From an uncultured Christensenella sp. (GTDB lineage Bacteria > Bacillota > Clostridia > Christensenellales > Borkfalkiaceae), in the NCBI GenBank assembly GCA_910576655.1, contig CAJTJC010000021.1:1-16728 (forward strand): a stretch of 16,728 nucleotides of DNA, read 5' to 3'. Made by a program: the position numbers and the translations under genes. The notes under the pieces were generated by a model. The model was not told where the DNA came from and did not search any database. It worked only from the letters and a program-made list of their open reading frames with translations. This document shows positions 1 through 6,962 of this stretch, one piece after another; positions within the stretch are counted from its first letter, which is position 1, and each line of letters begins with the position of its first letter.

Positions 1-132
1 GTAATTGCGCCGCTCGGCAGGCATAACAATCTGCAAGAAGGTGTAGTGCGCAAAGTTATATTCGAAGACGAGTACAATGCGCCCTATCCGCTGCATAGCA
101 TAAAATATATAAGAAAAATTAAAAATGTATAA
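1..132 (+). CDS. C-terminal fragment of an unrecognised protein
   Basis: An open frame enters from the left edge and reads 43 codons to a TAA at 130-132. It ends in a basic tail (IKYIRKIKNV). The stop lies inside the start of the following nfnA gene, an 8-nt overlap, so the two are probably cotranscribed and translationally coupled. I do not recognise the family from so short a tail; no motif or membrane segment is visible. That it is real coding sequence is supported only by the open frame and the tight overlap. Confidence 0.6.
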   Translation, partial: VIAPLGRHNNLQEGVVRKVIFEDEYNAPYPLHSIKYIRKIKNV

Positions 133-958
133 AATTGTTTCAAAGCGAAAATTAAATTCTACAGTAACAATGATGGATATATACGCTCCGCAGGTTGCAA
201 AAAAAGCTCAGGCGGGGCAATTTATTATTTTGCGTGTTGACGATGATGGTGAAAGGATACCTCTTACAGTGGCGGGCTTCGATAGGAATAACGGCACGGT
301 AAAAATAATATTTCAGATTGTCGGCGCAACGACTTCGCTTTTGAATACAAAAAATGCAGGCGACTGTATAGCTGATTTTGTCGGACCGCTTGGCTGCGCT
401 ACGCGTACCGACGGGCTTAAAAAAGTTTGTATAGTAGGCGGTGGCGTAGGGTGTGCAATAGCTTTGCCCTTAGCGCAAAAGTTACATAATGCGGGCGCAG
501 AAGTTCATTCTATAATCGGTTTCAGAAATCGTGACCTGATTATTCTTGAAGAAGAATTTAAGTTGTGTTCCGATAAGCTTTCGGTAATGACAGACGATGG
601 GAGTTACGGCCGTAAAGGTTTTGTTACTGCCGAGCTTCAAAAGCTGATAAACGACGGTGAAAAATATGACGAAGTATTTGCGATAGGCCCGCTCGTAATG
701 ATGAGGTCAGTCGTGTCGGTAACTAAGCCGCAAGAAGTGCCTACTACGGTTTCAATGAATCCTATAATGATTGACGGAACTGGTATGTGCGGAGGATGTA
801 GGCTTACAGTAGACGGCAAAGTTAAATTTGCGTGTGTAGACGGTCCCGATTTCAACGGTTTTGAAGTTGACTTTGACGAGGCGATTGCGCGTTCGGCAAT
901 GTATAAAGAGTTTGAAACCCGCGCGCACAACTGCAATCTTTATAAAGAGGTGAATTGA
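125..958 (+). CDS. nfnA: NAD-dependent ferredoxin:NADP+ oxidoreductase, small (FAD/[2Fe-2S]) subunit, NfnA/SudB type
   Basis: 277-aa cytosolic flavoprotein of the ferredoxin-NADP reductase family. A flavin-binding half comes first (GQFIILR 31-37, RIPLTVAG 44-51), then a nucleotide-binding half with GGGVG at 105-109. A [2Fe-2S] site follows near the C-terminus with Cys222, Cys225 and Cys237. Asp217, just before it in IDGTGMCGGC, corresponds to the Asp ligand described for the Thermotoga NfnA cluster. Length matches NfnA and dihydroorotate-dehydrogenase electron-transfer subunits; the partner gene immediately downstream decides for Nfn/Sud. The pair couples NADH, NADPH and ferredoxin redox pools in anaerobes. 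The older name is sulfide dehydrogenase beta subunit. The electron-bifurcating role is inferred from the family, not visible in the sequence. Confidence 0.9.
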   Translation: MYKIVSKRKLNSTVTMMDIYAPQVAKKAQAGQFIILRVDDDGERIPLTVAGFDRNNGTVKIIFQIVGATTSLLNTKNAGDCIADFVGPLGCATRTDGLKKVCIVGGGVGCAIALPLAQKLHNAGAEVHSIIGFRNRDLIILEEEFKLCSDKLSVMTDDGSYGRKGFVTAELQKLINDGEKYDEVFAIGPLVMMRSVVSVTKPQEVPTTVSMNPIMIDGTGMCGGCRLTVDGKVKFACVDGPDFNGFEVDFDEAIARSAMYKEFETRAHNCNLYKEVN

Positions 959-2343
959 TGGGAATAGAGCCTAAAAAACACCCTATGCCTGTACAACAGC
1001 CTTCCGAACGTATACTTAATTTTAAAGAGGTTGCTTTAGGGTACACCGAAGAGCTTGCCGTGGCAGAAGCGCATAGATGCCTTAACTGCAAAAATATGCC
1101 GTGCGTTAGCGGTTGTCCCGTTAATGTTTCTATACCGCATTTTATATCCGAAATCAAACAGCGTAATTTTGAAAAGGCTTATTCTATAATTACCGAAGCT
1201 TCGTCGCTGCCTGCTATATGCGGACGCGTTTGCCCGCAGGAAACGCAATGCGAGAGTAAATGTACGCTTGGAATAAAGTTTGAACCTATTGCAATAGGCA
1301 GACTTGAAAGGTTTGTTGCCGATTATCATAATTCACATAACAATCAAACGGTTGTACAGTGCCCGGATGGAGGAAAAAAAGTTGCAGTCGTAGGCTCGGG
1401 TCCGTCAGGCTTGGCTTGCGCAGGCGAGCTTGCTAAATACGGCTATGGCGTTACCGTATTCGAGGCGTTACACCGTTTAGGCGGTGTGCTCGTTTACGGA
1501 ATACCAGAATTCAGATTACCCAAAAGCATAGTAGACAAAGAAATTCAGTCTCTTGAAAGCTATGGCGTAAAATTCGAGAGTAATACGGTAGTCGGAAAAA
1601 CCGTAACCGTTGCCGAGCTTATGGAAAACGGCTTTGATGCTGTTTTTATCGGCACAGGGGCGGGATTACCGAAATTCGCGGGAATTCGCGGCGAGGGATT
1701 AAACGGAGCATATTCGGCTAACGAATTTTTAACCCGCGTCAACCTTATGAAGGCTTACGAACGCGACGCGAAAACGCCGATTATGCACGCTGAAAAAACA
1801 GTCGTAATCGGTGGAGGGAACGTAGCTATGGACGCTGCGCGCACCGCGTTACGTTTGGGCGCAAAAACCGTCTCAATAGTGTATAGGCGCTCAATGGAAG
1901 AATTGCCTGCCCGCAGAGAAGAGGTGGAGCATGCCTTGGAAGAAGGTATTGCTTTTGAATTATTACGCGCGCCTGTCGAAATTATCGGACGCAATAATTT
2001 CGTAAGTGGATTGAAGGTGCGTAAGTGTAAGCTTGGCGAACCAGACGAGCACGGACGCCGTAAGCCCGTTGAGATAGAAAATAGCGAATACGTTATAGAT
2101 GCGGATTGCGTCATTATAGCGATAGGAACCAGTCCTAATCCATTAATAAGAAATACAACTCCGCAAATATCGTTTTCCGAGCGCGGCTGCATAATAGTGG
2201 ACGAGTATGGTAAAACTTCCGAAAACGGCGTGTATGCGGGAGGTGACGCAGTAACCGGGGCGGCAACAGTAATACTTGCAATGGGCGCGGGCAAAACCGC
2301 TGCAAAAGCTATAAATAAATTTTTGTCAAATACGAATAATTAA
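958..2343 (+). CDS. nfnB: NAD-dependent ferredoxin:NADP+ oxidoreductase, large subunit NfnB (GltD/SudA-like)
   Basis: 461-aa flavoprotein related to the small subunit of glutamate synthase. Two cysteine clusters in the N-terminal domain (Cys41, 44, 49, 53 and Cys88, 92, 98, 102) would bind two [4Fe-4S] centres. They are followed by the FAD dinucleotide fold GSGPSG (146-151), GIPEFRLPK (181-189), the NADPH fold GGGNVAMD (285-292) and a C-terminal YAGGD motif. The start is the ATG at 958, which overlaps the nfnA TGA by one base (TGATG) and sits 5 nt after GAGGTG; an in-frame TTG at 955 is possible but too close to that site. No large GltB-type glutamate synthase gene is nearby and NfnA is, so Nfn is preferred over glutamate synthase small chain. 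Confidence 0.9.
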   Translation: MGIEPKKHPMPVQQPSERILNFKEVALGYTEELAVAEAHRCLNCKNMPCVSGCPVNVSIPHFISEIKQRNFEKAYSIITEASSLPAICGRVCPQETQCESKCTLGIKFEPIAIGRLERFVADYHNSHNNQTVVQCPDGGKKVAVVGSGPSGLACAGELAKYGYGVTVFEALHRLGGVLVYGIPEFRLPKSIVDKEIQSLESYGVKFESNTVVGKTVTVAELMENGFDAVFIGTGAGLPKFAGIRGEGLNGAYSANEFLTRVNLMKAYERDAKTPIMHAEKTVVIGGGNVAMDAARTALRLGAKTVSIVYRRSMEELPARREEVEHALEEGIAFELLRAPVEIIGRNNFVSGLKVRKCKLGEPDEHGRRKPVEIENSEYVIDADCVIIAIGTSPNPLIRNTTPQISFSERGCIIVDEYGKTSENGVYAGGDAVTGAATVILAMGAGKTAAKAINKFLSNTNN

Positions 2344-2367
2344 TAAAAAAAGCAGGAAAATATTGGT

Positions 2368-2781
2368 ATGTTTATTGCAATGGAATTAAATGAAATTATT
2401 GAATCTTCTGACAGCATAAGCGTTTATAATAACGGTGAAACTTCCGTTTACAGACAGCAGGATGCGCCTTATAGTCAAATTATCGATGGGTGGACGACTA
2501 TGACCGACAGCGTTCACGAAATGCCCGCATTCGGCGTAAGTATAAATAAGCAAACCGTAGAGGCTATGAACGAGGGGCTTTGGGTAGAATTTGTATTCGA
2601 TAAACAGTATACCCATAGCGGAATGCCATTTGAAAAGCTGCTTGTCAACGTAGAAAAAGAGTGGCAGGGATTTAACATAATCCGCTATAATGCTGACGAG
2701 GGATATAGCGGTAGGTGCTACTATTACGACTTAGTAGGTAAAAATATGTCTCAATTTTACGATATTATAGTGAATTTATAG
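2368..2781 (+). CDS. Conserved-looking hypothetical protein, 137 aa
   Basis: I do not recognise this family. The gene begins 24 nt after nfnB, with AGGA about 10 nt before the ATG; a second in-frame ATG at 2380 is an alternative. The product is soluble and acidic, without signal peptide or membrane span, and has many aromatic residues in its second half (FVFDKQYTHSG, GRCYYYDLVG). It has a single Cys and no recognisable metal or nucleotide motif. It is followed directly by a strong terminator, so it is probably the last gene of the nfnAB transcript. Codon use resembles its neighbours. A link to redox metabolism is only positional inference. Confidence 0.75.
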   Translation: MFIAMELNEIIESSDSISVYNNGETSVYRQQDAPYSQIIDGWTTMTDSVHEMPAFGVSINKQTVEAMNEGLWVEFVFDKQYTHSGMPFEKLLVNVEKEWQGFNIIRYNADEGYSGRCYYYDLVGKNMSQFYDIIVNL

Positions 2782-2803
2782 TACTATGTCTGACACAAAT
2801 AGT

Positions 2804-2838
2804 AAAATAACCCGTGAATCAACTTCACGGGTTATTTT
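2804..2838. terminator. Bidirectional intrinsic terminator between convergent genes
   Basis: A perfect 15-bp stem (2804-2818 with 2824-2838) has a 5-nt loop TCAAC and is flanked by A-runs on the left and T-runs on the right, so it can work in both directions. It serves the nfnAB operon on the plus strand and the TSCPD gene on the minus strand. Confidence 0.9.
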
Positions 2839-2858
2839 AATTTGATTCAGAGGGGCTG

Positions 2859-3122
2859 CTATTTTGCAGGTTCCTCTTTAGATTTTTTATACGCCGCGAT
2901 TGCCTTTGAAAGCTGGTCGGGGCAAGAGGTGTTGTTTTTGCATTTGATTCCGCAAAGCAGATTTTCGAGTTCGTCGATATTTCTGCCTTCGACTAATTTT
3001 CCGACGCCTTGCAGGTTACCGCTGCATCCGCCGATAAATTTTACGCCGTGTATTTTGTTTTCGCTGTCAACGTCAAAAATTATTTGTCTTGAACAGGTTC
3101 CCGAGGTGTAGTAAACAAACAT
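2859..3122 (-). CDS. TSCPD-domain protein (TIGR03905-like), 87 aa
   Basis: A small soluble protein carrying the name-giving motif TSCPD at 65-69. Conserved cysteines are Cys10 (SGTCS), Cys33 (GGCSGN), Cys57, Cys61 and Cys67. The same domain occurs at the C-terminus of B12-dependent ribonucleotide reductases; the stand-alone form is common in Clostridia and its function is not established. The multiple Cys suggest metal binding. The start is fixed by AGGAG about 8 nt upstream of the ATG. It lies 12 nt downstream of the DUF4364 gene on the same strand, so the two probably form one transcript. Confidence 0.88.
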   Translation of the reverse strand: MFVYYTSGTCSRQIIFDVDSENKIHGVKFIGGCSGNLQGVGKLVEGRNIDELENLLCGIKCKNNTSCPDQLSKAIAAYKKSKEEPAK

Positions 3123-3134
3123 ATCATTTTTCTC

Positions 3135-3659
3135 CTAATCACATAAATTTTCGTATATAACCGAATAGAGGTCGGCAGCCTTTTCTTCCCATTTTTTATA
3201 AATAGCCTTTGCTGTTTTTTTGTCGGGTACGACAAATTTAAGCTCTAAAAGCGGCTGAACGGGCGCAAGAATTTTTAATGCAACGGTAAAGGTTCCGTCC
3301 ATGTTCTGAAAGTAATCGGAACGACATTCTTGCCTGTTGCGGTATCTTGCACTGTTCTTTTTTACAAACTGGGAGATTTCTTCTCTTACGCTTTTAGGAA
3401 TGTTAATGTAGAAGTTGGCGAGGGTTTCGCGTCCGTCGGGCGTTATAGTGTAAAGGGTGTCCTCGTCCTCATTCACTATATAAATGAAATTATCGTCAAT
3501 CAGTTTATGAATTACGTTGACGCAGTCCATATATCCCATCCAGTTATTCGTGGATGAGCACATATCGACAAGCGTCCGCTCTGAAAGAGTGCCTTCCATC
3601 TTATCAAAGACGAAAAGAATTATTAATTTGTTGATTGATGTTTCGCCCGTATTCAACAT
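3135..3659 (-). CDS. DUF4364 family protein, winged-helix type putative regulator
   Basis: 174-aa protein matching the clostridial DUF4364 family as I know it. The N-terminus is NKLIILFVFDKMEGTLSE, followed by a helix-turn-helix-like segment (about 27-62) and the wing (TLYTITPDGRETL). A C-terminal alpha/beta part ends with the LELKFVVPDKKTAKAIYKKW motif region. Such proteins are considered PadR/winged-helix-like transcription factors, but their targets are unknown. Spacing to the downstream TSCPD gene is 12 nt. There is no strong Shine-Dalgarno before the ATG; a good sigma-A-type promoter lies 30-60 nt upstream, giving a short leader. The family assignment is firm; the regulatory role is inferred. 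Confidence 0.85.
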   Translation of the reverse strand: MLNTGETSINKLIILFVFDKMEGTLSERTLVDMCSSTNNWMGYMDCVNVIHKLIDDNFIYIVNEDEDTLYTITPDGRETLANFYINIPKSVREEISQFVKKNSARYRNRQECRSDYFQNMDGTFTVALKILAPVQPLLELKFVVPDKKTAKAIYKKWEEKAADLYSVIYENLCD

Positions 3660-3689
3660 AATTAACTAAAAAAAGTAAAAGTTTAGTTT

Positions 3690-3718
3690 ATTATACATAA
3701 TTATTTGCATAAAATCAA
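3690..3718 (-). promoter_or_regulatory. Sigma-A-type promoter for the DUF4364-TSCPD operon
   Basis: On the minus strand TTGATT (3713-3718) and a perfect TATAAT (3690-3695) are separated by 17 bp, about 24 nt upstream of the expected transcript-leader/start codon region of the DUF4364 gene. Confidence 0.65.
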
Positions 3719-3738
3719 GATATTTGTTTGTAAAATCA

Positions 3739-3767
3739 TTTAAATTTAAAATTAAGTGTGTTATAAT
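3739..3767 (+). promoter_or_regulatory. Sigma-A-type promoter for the 241-aa gene and nudix operon
   Basis: A perfect TATAAT at 3762-3767 is preceded at 17 bp by TTTAAA (3739-3744, 4/6 match). The downstream gene has AAGGTG 4 nt before its ATG at 3796. This promoter is divergent to the DUF4364 promoter within a 136-bp gap. Confidence 0.55.
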
Positions 3768-3795
3768 GAATACGATTAATTTTTTAAGGTGAAAA

Positions 3796-4521
3796 ATGAA
3801 AAGCACTAAGGAACAGGTTTCGGAATTTCTTGATAAATGCGACGAGCTGACAAAATGCAAATTTATTATGGCGACGACGAAGATAAAGGGCCTGTTGAAA
3901 TGTATTGTCAACAGTCCCGAGCTTTACGGTCTTTTTGATAAGGTCACCAAGGACTTCAATTACGTAGAGCAAAAATCAAAATGCCTGATAAGCGGCAGCG
4001 CATCTTTTACAGGTAAGGTTGTATTACCGCAGACGGTGGGGCAGCGTCTTGCATTCATTTTTTGTCTGTTGGTGGAATTTGACAGAGATACGATAAATTT
4101 AAGTGAATTTTTACAGGTCTATTTCAGAGAGGACGGCAGTTATTTCGAAAGCTATAAGGCGTTTTGCAATACGATTATCGTTGGACTTGCCGATTTGGTA
4201 AGGCAGGTATTTAAAGAACAGCTGAGCGCAGCCACAGACGAAGACAAAGGCGTTAATGCTGAAAAAGCAAATCTGATTTCTTCCGTTCTGCTTACCGTAG
4301 AGGCGGAAAAGCAGTACGTTGCAGGCGCGGTAAGTAAGGACGAGGTCGAGGGCGCGTTCAAAATGCTTGACGCGTTGAGCGCAGCCGTTAAAGACGAAAA
4401 CGAAGAGCTTATCGACGCGTTGATTTGCGGTTATAATTATTTCGTGCTTTATAACCGTTGCGTAAGCGATAACGTAGCTTCGCTTATAGAATTGATTTCG
4501 GAATTTGAAAAGCTTATATGA
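3796..4521 (+). CDS. Hypothetical protein, 241 aa, coupled to the nudix gene
   Basis: I do not recognise this family. The protein looks all-alpha and soluble, with mostly amphipathic helices, an acidic C-terminal half (about 150-241) and several scattered Cys (15, 21, 36, 63). No signal peptide, transmembrane segment or catalytic motif is apparent. The start is supported by AAGGTG 4 nt upstream and a TATAAT promoter. Its TGA overlaps the ATG of the ADP-ribose pyrophosphatase gene by 4 nt (ATGA), implying translational coupling and a possibly related role. Codon use matches the surrounding genes, so it is not obviously acquired. Confidence 0.78.
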   Translation: MKSTKEQVSEFLDKCDELTKCKFIMATTKIKGLLKCIVNSPELYGLFDKVTKDFNYVEQKSKCLISGSASFTGKVVLPQTVGQRLAFIFCLLVEFDRDTINLSEFLQVYFREDGSYFESYKAFCNTIIVGLADLVRQVFKEQLSAATDEDKGVNAEKANLISSVLLTVEAEKQYVAGAVSKDEVEGAFKMLDALSAAVKDENEELIDALICGYNYFVLYNRCVSDNVASLIELISEFEKLI

Positions 4522-5045
4522 AATTGCATGAAACAAAATTAAATTCGAAAACGATATACAGCGGCAAAATATTGAAGCTTGAGATTGACGAGGTAGAGCT
4601 ACCTGACGGTAAAAGTGCCCGGCGCGAATGTGTAAGGCACAGCGGCGGTGCGGCGGTTCTTCTGATTGAAGACGAAAAAGTGCTTCTGGTCAGGCAGTTC
4701 AGATATCTTTACGGAAAACCTATTTATGAAATTCCCGCAGGAAAGCTGAACGAGGGAGAGGATGCTAAAGCAGCCGCGGCACGCGAGCTTGAAGAAGAGA
4801 CGGGTTTCGTTGCCGAGCTTTCGCATTTACTGGACGTCTATCCGTCGCCAGGGTATACTGACGAGATTATTCGTATTTATTTTGCCGACAGTTTTACTGA
4901 GTCAAAACAAAAGCTTGACGACGACGAATTTCTTAACTGTTGTTTTATAAACCTTGACGAAGTTTTAAAAATGATTGCCGACGGCGAAATTTGCGATGCC
5001 AAAACCATAGCTGCAATCTATAAATTTCTTTTGACAAAAAAGTAA
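4518..5045 (+). CDS. nudF: ADP-ribose pyrophosphatase, NUDIX hydrolase
   Basis: 175-aa protein with a complete nudix box spanning 75-97 (G75, E81, R89, E90, E93, E94, G96), matching Gx5Ex7REUxEExGU. The flanking sequence (VRQFRYLYGKPIYEIPAGKL before, DVYPSPGYTDE after) is typical of the ADP-ribose pyrophosphatase subgroup. It hydrolyses ADP-ribose to AMP and ribose-5-phosphate with Mg2+, clearing free ADP-ribose in the cytosol. The length is normal for the family. It overlaps the upstream gene by 4 nt and is followed immediately by a terminator, so the operon has two genes. Confidence 0.92.
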   Translation: MKLHETKLNSKTIYSGKILKLEIDEVELPDGKSARRECVRHSGGAAVLLIEDEKVLLVRQFRYLYGKPIYEIPAGKLNEGEDAKAAAARELEEETGFVAELSHLLDVYPSPGYTDEIIRIYFADSFTESKQKLDDDEFLNCCFINLDEVLKMIADGEICDAKTIAAIYKFLLTKK

Positions 5046-5076
5046 AGAGGGCTGCCCGAAGGCAACCCTCTTTTTT
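5046..5076 (+). terminator. Intrinsic terminator after the nudix gene
   Basis: The stem AGAGGGcTGCC / GGCAaCCCTCT has one mismatch, a CGAA tetraloop (5057-5060) and a T-run at 5071-5076. It begins right after the nudF TAA and lies just left of the convergent small gene. Confidence 0.88.
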
Positions 5077-5083
5077 GACGTAC

Positions 5084-5302
5084 TTAGTTACAACCGCATC
5101 CGCAGCCGCATCCGCCGTTCCCGCATAACAGATTTGAAAGCGTTCCGTTCTTCCACATACTGTATATCAACGCGATAAGTATGGGGGTGCAGCTTCCGCT
5201 GAGAATGCTTTCTAAGCCGTTACCACTGCAACTTGCTGCAAGAAGTAAAAGTATCAAAATCCAAAGGCAGCTGTTGCCGCCACAATGCGAAAAAATGTTC
5301 AT
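5084..5302 (-). CDS. Small Cys/Gly-rich membrane protein, 72 aa
   Basis: A short protein with a hydrophobic segment at about 12-24 (CLWILILLLLAAS), a second moderately hydrophobic stretch (about 39-49) and a C-terminus of alternating Gly and Cys (CGCGCGCN). Similar small clostridial proteins are annotated as chorion-class high-cysteine protein 13, a name based on composition only; function is unknown. The ATG follows AGGAGG with 6 nt spacing, a near-ideal ribosome site that supports real translation. It is convergent to nudF, sharing a 38-nt gap with its terminator. Metal binding by the Cys tail is inference. Confidence 0.8.
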   Translation of the reverse strand: MNIFSHCGGNSCLWILILLLLAASCSGNGLESILSGSCTPILIALIYSMWKNGTLSNLLCGNGGCGCGCGCN

Positions 5303-5324
5303 ATATTTCCTCCTGTGAAATTAG

Positions 5325-5362
5325 CTGCAAGGCGGTATGTAAATTTTTTTTTGCCTTTGCAG
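5325..5362. repeat. Imperfect inverted repeat in the leader of the Cys-rich gene
   Basis: CTGCAAGGC (5325-5333) faces GCCTTTGCAG (5353-5362), with one unpaired base and a 19-nt AT-rich loop. On the minus strand it would form a hairpin ending about 10 nt before AGGAGG of the small Cys-rich gene. A regulatory role is inference. Confidence 0.4.
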
Positions 5363-5429
5363 TTCCGTATAATACGTATATTAAATAATATTAAAATATC
5401 CCTAAAAATGTTACTTGACTTTTAATTGC

Positions 5430-5458
5430 TTGCATAAAATACTGCGCACTGCTATAAT
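5430..5458 (+). promoter_or_regulatory. Probable promoter of the ECF-coaX operon
   Basis: A perfect TATAAT at 5453-5458 lies 17 bp after TTGCAT (5430-5435, weak -35). A second candidate is TTGACT (5415-5420) with AATACT at 5438. Transcription would give a leader of roughly 100 nt before the ATG at 5572. Confidence 0.5.
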
Positions 5459-5472
5459 TATTAAATAATGGA

Positions 5473-5521
5473 ATACTTCGGCAGATATACTTTTAAAGTA
5501 ATCCGACCGTCTTGTAAGTAT
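5473..5521 (+). other. Possible structured RNA leader of the ECF-coaX operon
   Basis: Nested complementary segments lie within the leader: ATACTT (5473-5478) with AAGTAT (5516-5521), CGG (5479-5481) with CCG (5507-5509), GAT (5484-5486) with ATC (5501-5503), and TACTT (5488-5492) with AAGTA (5496-5500). This gives one interrupted hairpin. No known riboswitch consensus was recognised. The stems are short and AT-rich, so chance pairing is possible. Confidence 0.3.
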
Positions 5522-5571
5522 AATTTTTATTATTTTGCGGATACCCGTTAATGGGATTCGACGGAGGTTTT

Positions 5572-6189
5572 ATGAAAAACGACAAAGCACATTTTGTCGC
5601 GTTTATCGGAGTTATGTTCGCGTTGATATTCGTACTGTTTCTCTTAGAAGGCGCTGTCCTTTCGCCGCTTGGAATGACTGCGTGTATTCTTTCTTTACCC
5701 GTTTCAATAGCGTTAAGCATTTATGACGATTGGAAAAAGAGTTTTGTCGGCGGAACGCTGCTCGGGGTTTGCAGCTGCGTATTCTGCCTGATATTTGCAT
5801 CTATGTTTATAGTCTATGCAAATCCGCTTATTTCCGTTTTGCCAAGATTTTTTATCGGTATAACGGCGTATTGGACGTATTTCGGGCTATCAAAGCTTTG
5901 TGCGAAAGCTAAGAGCAGATTTATAAGGGAAGTGCTGCCCGCCGGAATTGCAGGTGTGGTCGGTTCGTTGACTAACACTGTCTTGTATCTTTTAGCCGTC
6001 AATATCTGGTCCGGGAATGCTATGGGCGCGGTTACTCAGATTTTGCAGGTTGCCGTAACGATATATTTTCCCATTGAGCTTGTAGCGTGTGCGGTGCTTG
6101 TTCCCGCTTACGTTACCGTATTGAAAAAGGTTAACCGCAGGTTTATAGCGGTAAAGCGTATACCCGAAAATGCGGGGGAAAAAATATGA
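5572..6189 (+). CDS. ECF-transporter S component family protein (possible pantothenate transporter)
   Basis: 205-aa integral membrane protein with about six hydrophobic segments. The first spans about 8-26 (FVAFIGVMFALIFVLFLL), and it has charged loops such as YDDWKKS. Size and layout fit the substrate-binding S component of energy-coupling-factor vitamin transporters, which works with shared EcfA/EcfT proteins encoded elsewhere. The start is the ATG at 5572 because GGAGG lies at 5563-5567; an upstream in-frame ATG at 5551 has no ribosome site. The stop overlaps the coaX start by 4 nt (ATGA). The adjacent pantothenate kinase suggests that pantothenate is the substrate (PanT-like), which is inference from context; other S components cannot be excluded. 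Confidence 0.78.
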   Translation: MKNDKAHFVAFIGVMFALIFVLFLLEGAVLSPLGMTACILSLPVSIALSIYDDWKKSFVGGTLLGVCSCVFCLIFASMFIVYANPLISVLPRFFIGITAYWTYFGLSKLCAKAKSRFIREVLPAGIAGVVGSLTNTVLYLLAVNIWSGNAMGAVTQILQVAVTIYFPIELVACAVLVPAYVTVLKKVNRRFIAVKRIPENAGEKI

Positions 6190-6962
6190 TAATATGTATG
6201 GACGTAGGTAATACGAATATAAAGTACGGCTTATTCGATAAGGATAAGCTGATTATGAGTTTTCGTGTTGCGACAGACCCAAAAAAGACTTCGGACGAAT
6301 ATGGCGGACAACTTTTAAGTATCTTAAATAATAACGGAATATCTACCGACTCGATAAGCGGCGGGATAATTTCATCGGTGGTGCCGCAACTTGACTACAC
6401 TTTGGAGCGTATGTGTCTGCTTTATCTCAAATTCAAACCTATGATGCTTGCGCCGGGTTTAAAAACGGGACTCAATTTGAAGGTGGATAACGCAAAAGAG
6501 GTCGGCGCAGACAGGGTGCTGAATAACGTGGCCGCGCTTTTAAAATATAAGGCTCCGCTTATTATAGTGGATTTCGGAACGGCGACGACTTTTAACGTCA
6601 TAAACGAAAAAAACGAATTTATCGGGGGAGTTATTTCACCCGGAATAAAGGGTTCGCTTGACAGTCTTGTCAACGGCACGGCTAAGCTTCCGCGTGTTGA
6701 AATTGAAAAACCCGAAACCGTAATAGGCAAAAATACCGTGACGAATATGCAGTCGGGAATTTTTTACGGTTTTGCGGGACTTGTAGAATATATTATAAAA
6801 AGAATTAAACGAGAGTTGAAGTGTGACGGAATAACGACCGTTGCAACGGGAGGATTTGCCGAAATTATCGCAAACGAAATATCCTCGATTGATTACGTGG
6901 ATAAATTGCTTACGCTAAACGGACTTAAATATTTGTATGATTTGAATGCTTCGGAGGCTTAA
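6186..6962 (+). CDS. coaX: Type III pantothenate kinase
   Basis: 258-aa cytosolic kinase of the ASKHA fold that phosphorylates pantothenate in the first step of coenzyme A synthesis. The expected motifs appear in order: DVGNTN (6-11, phosphate loop), GADR (107-110) containing the catalytic Asp109, DFGTATT (129-135), GGVISPG (147-153), GKNT (181-184) and QSG (189-191). Length is standard for CoaX. It starts in an ATGA overlap with the ECF gene, and its TAA abuts the ATG of the next gene, so all four genes to 9076 are likely one operon. CoaX enzymes characteristically need a monovalent cation and are not inhibited by CoA, which is family knowledge. Confidence 0.95.
   Translation: MIICMDVGNTNIKYGLFDKDKLIMSFRVATDPKKTSDEYGGQLLSILNNNGISTDSISGGIISSVVPQLDYTLERMCLLYLKFKPMMLAPGLKTGLNLKVDNAKEVGADRVLNNVAALLKYKAPLIIVDFGTATTFNVINEKNEFIGGVISPGIKGSLDSLVNGTAKLPRVEIEKPETVIGKNTVTNMQSGIFYGFAGLVEYIIKRIKRELKCDGITTVATGGFAEIIANEISSIDYVDKLLTLNGLKYLYDLNASEA

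Noticed and set aside
1755..2294. A 179-codon minus-strand frame opposite nfnB.
   Set aside because: nfnB is certain by its motifs, and the antisense frame has no ribosome site or known pattern.
2368..2781. Possible third subunit of the Nfn complex.
   Set aside because: No cofactor motif is visible and known Nfn enzymes have two subunits; only proximity supports it.
2780..2804. AGTACTATGTC and flanks also occur at 16287-16297, both in gaps between convergent genes (about 20 of 25 positions alike).
   Set aside because: An 11-bp match is expected by chance several times in a window this size, and the flanks are AT-rich. No further copies were seen, so a dispersed repeat is not supported.
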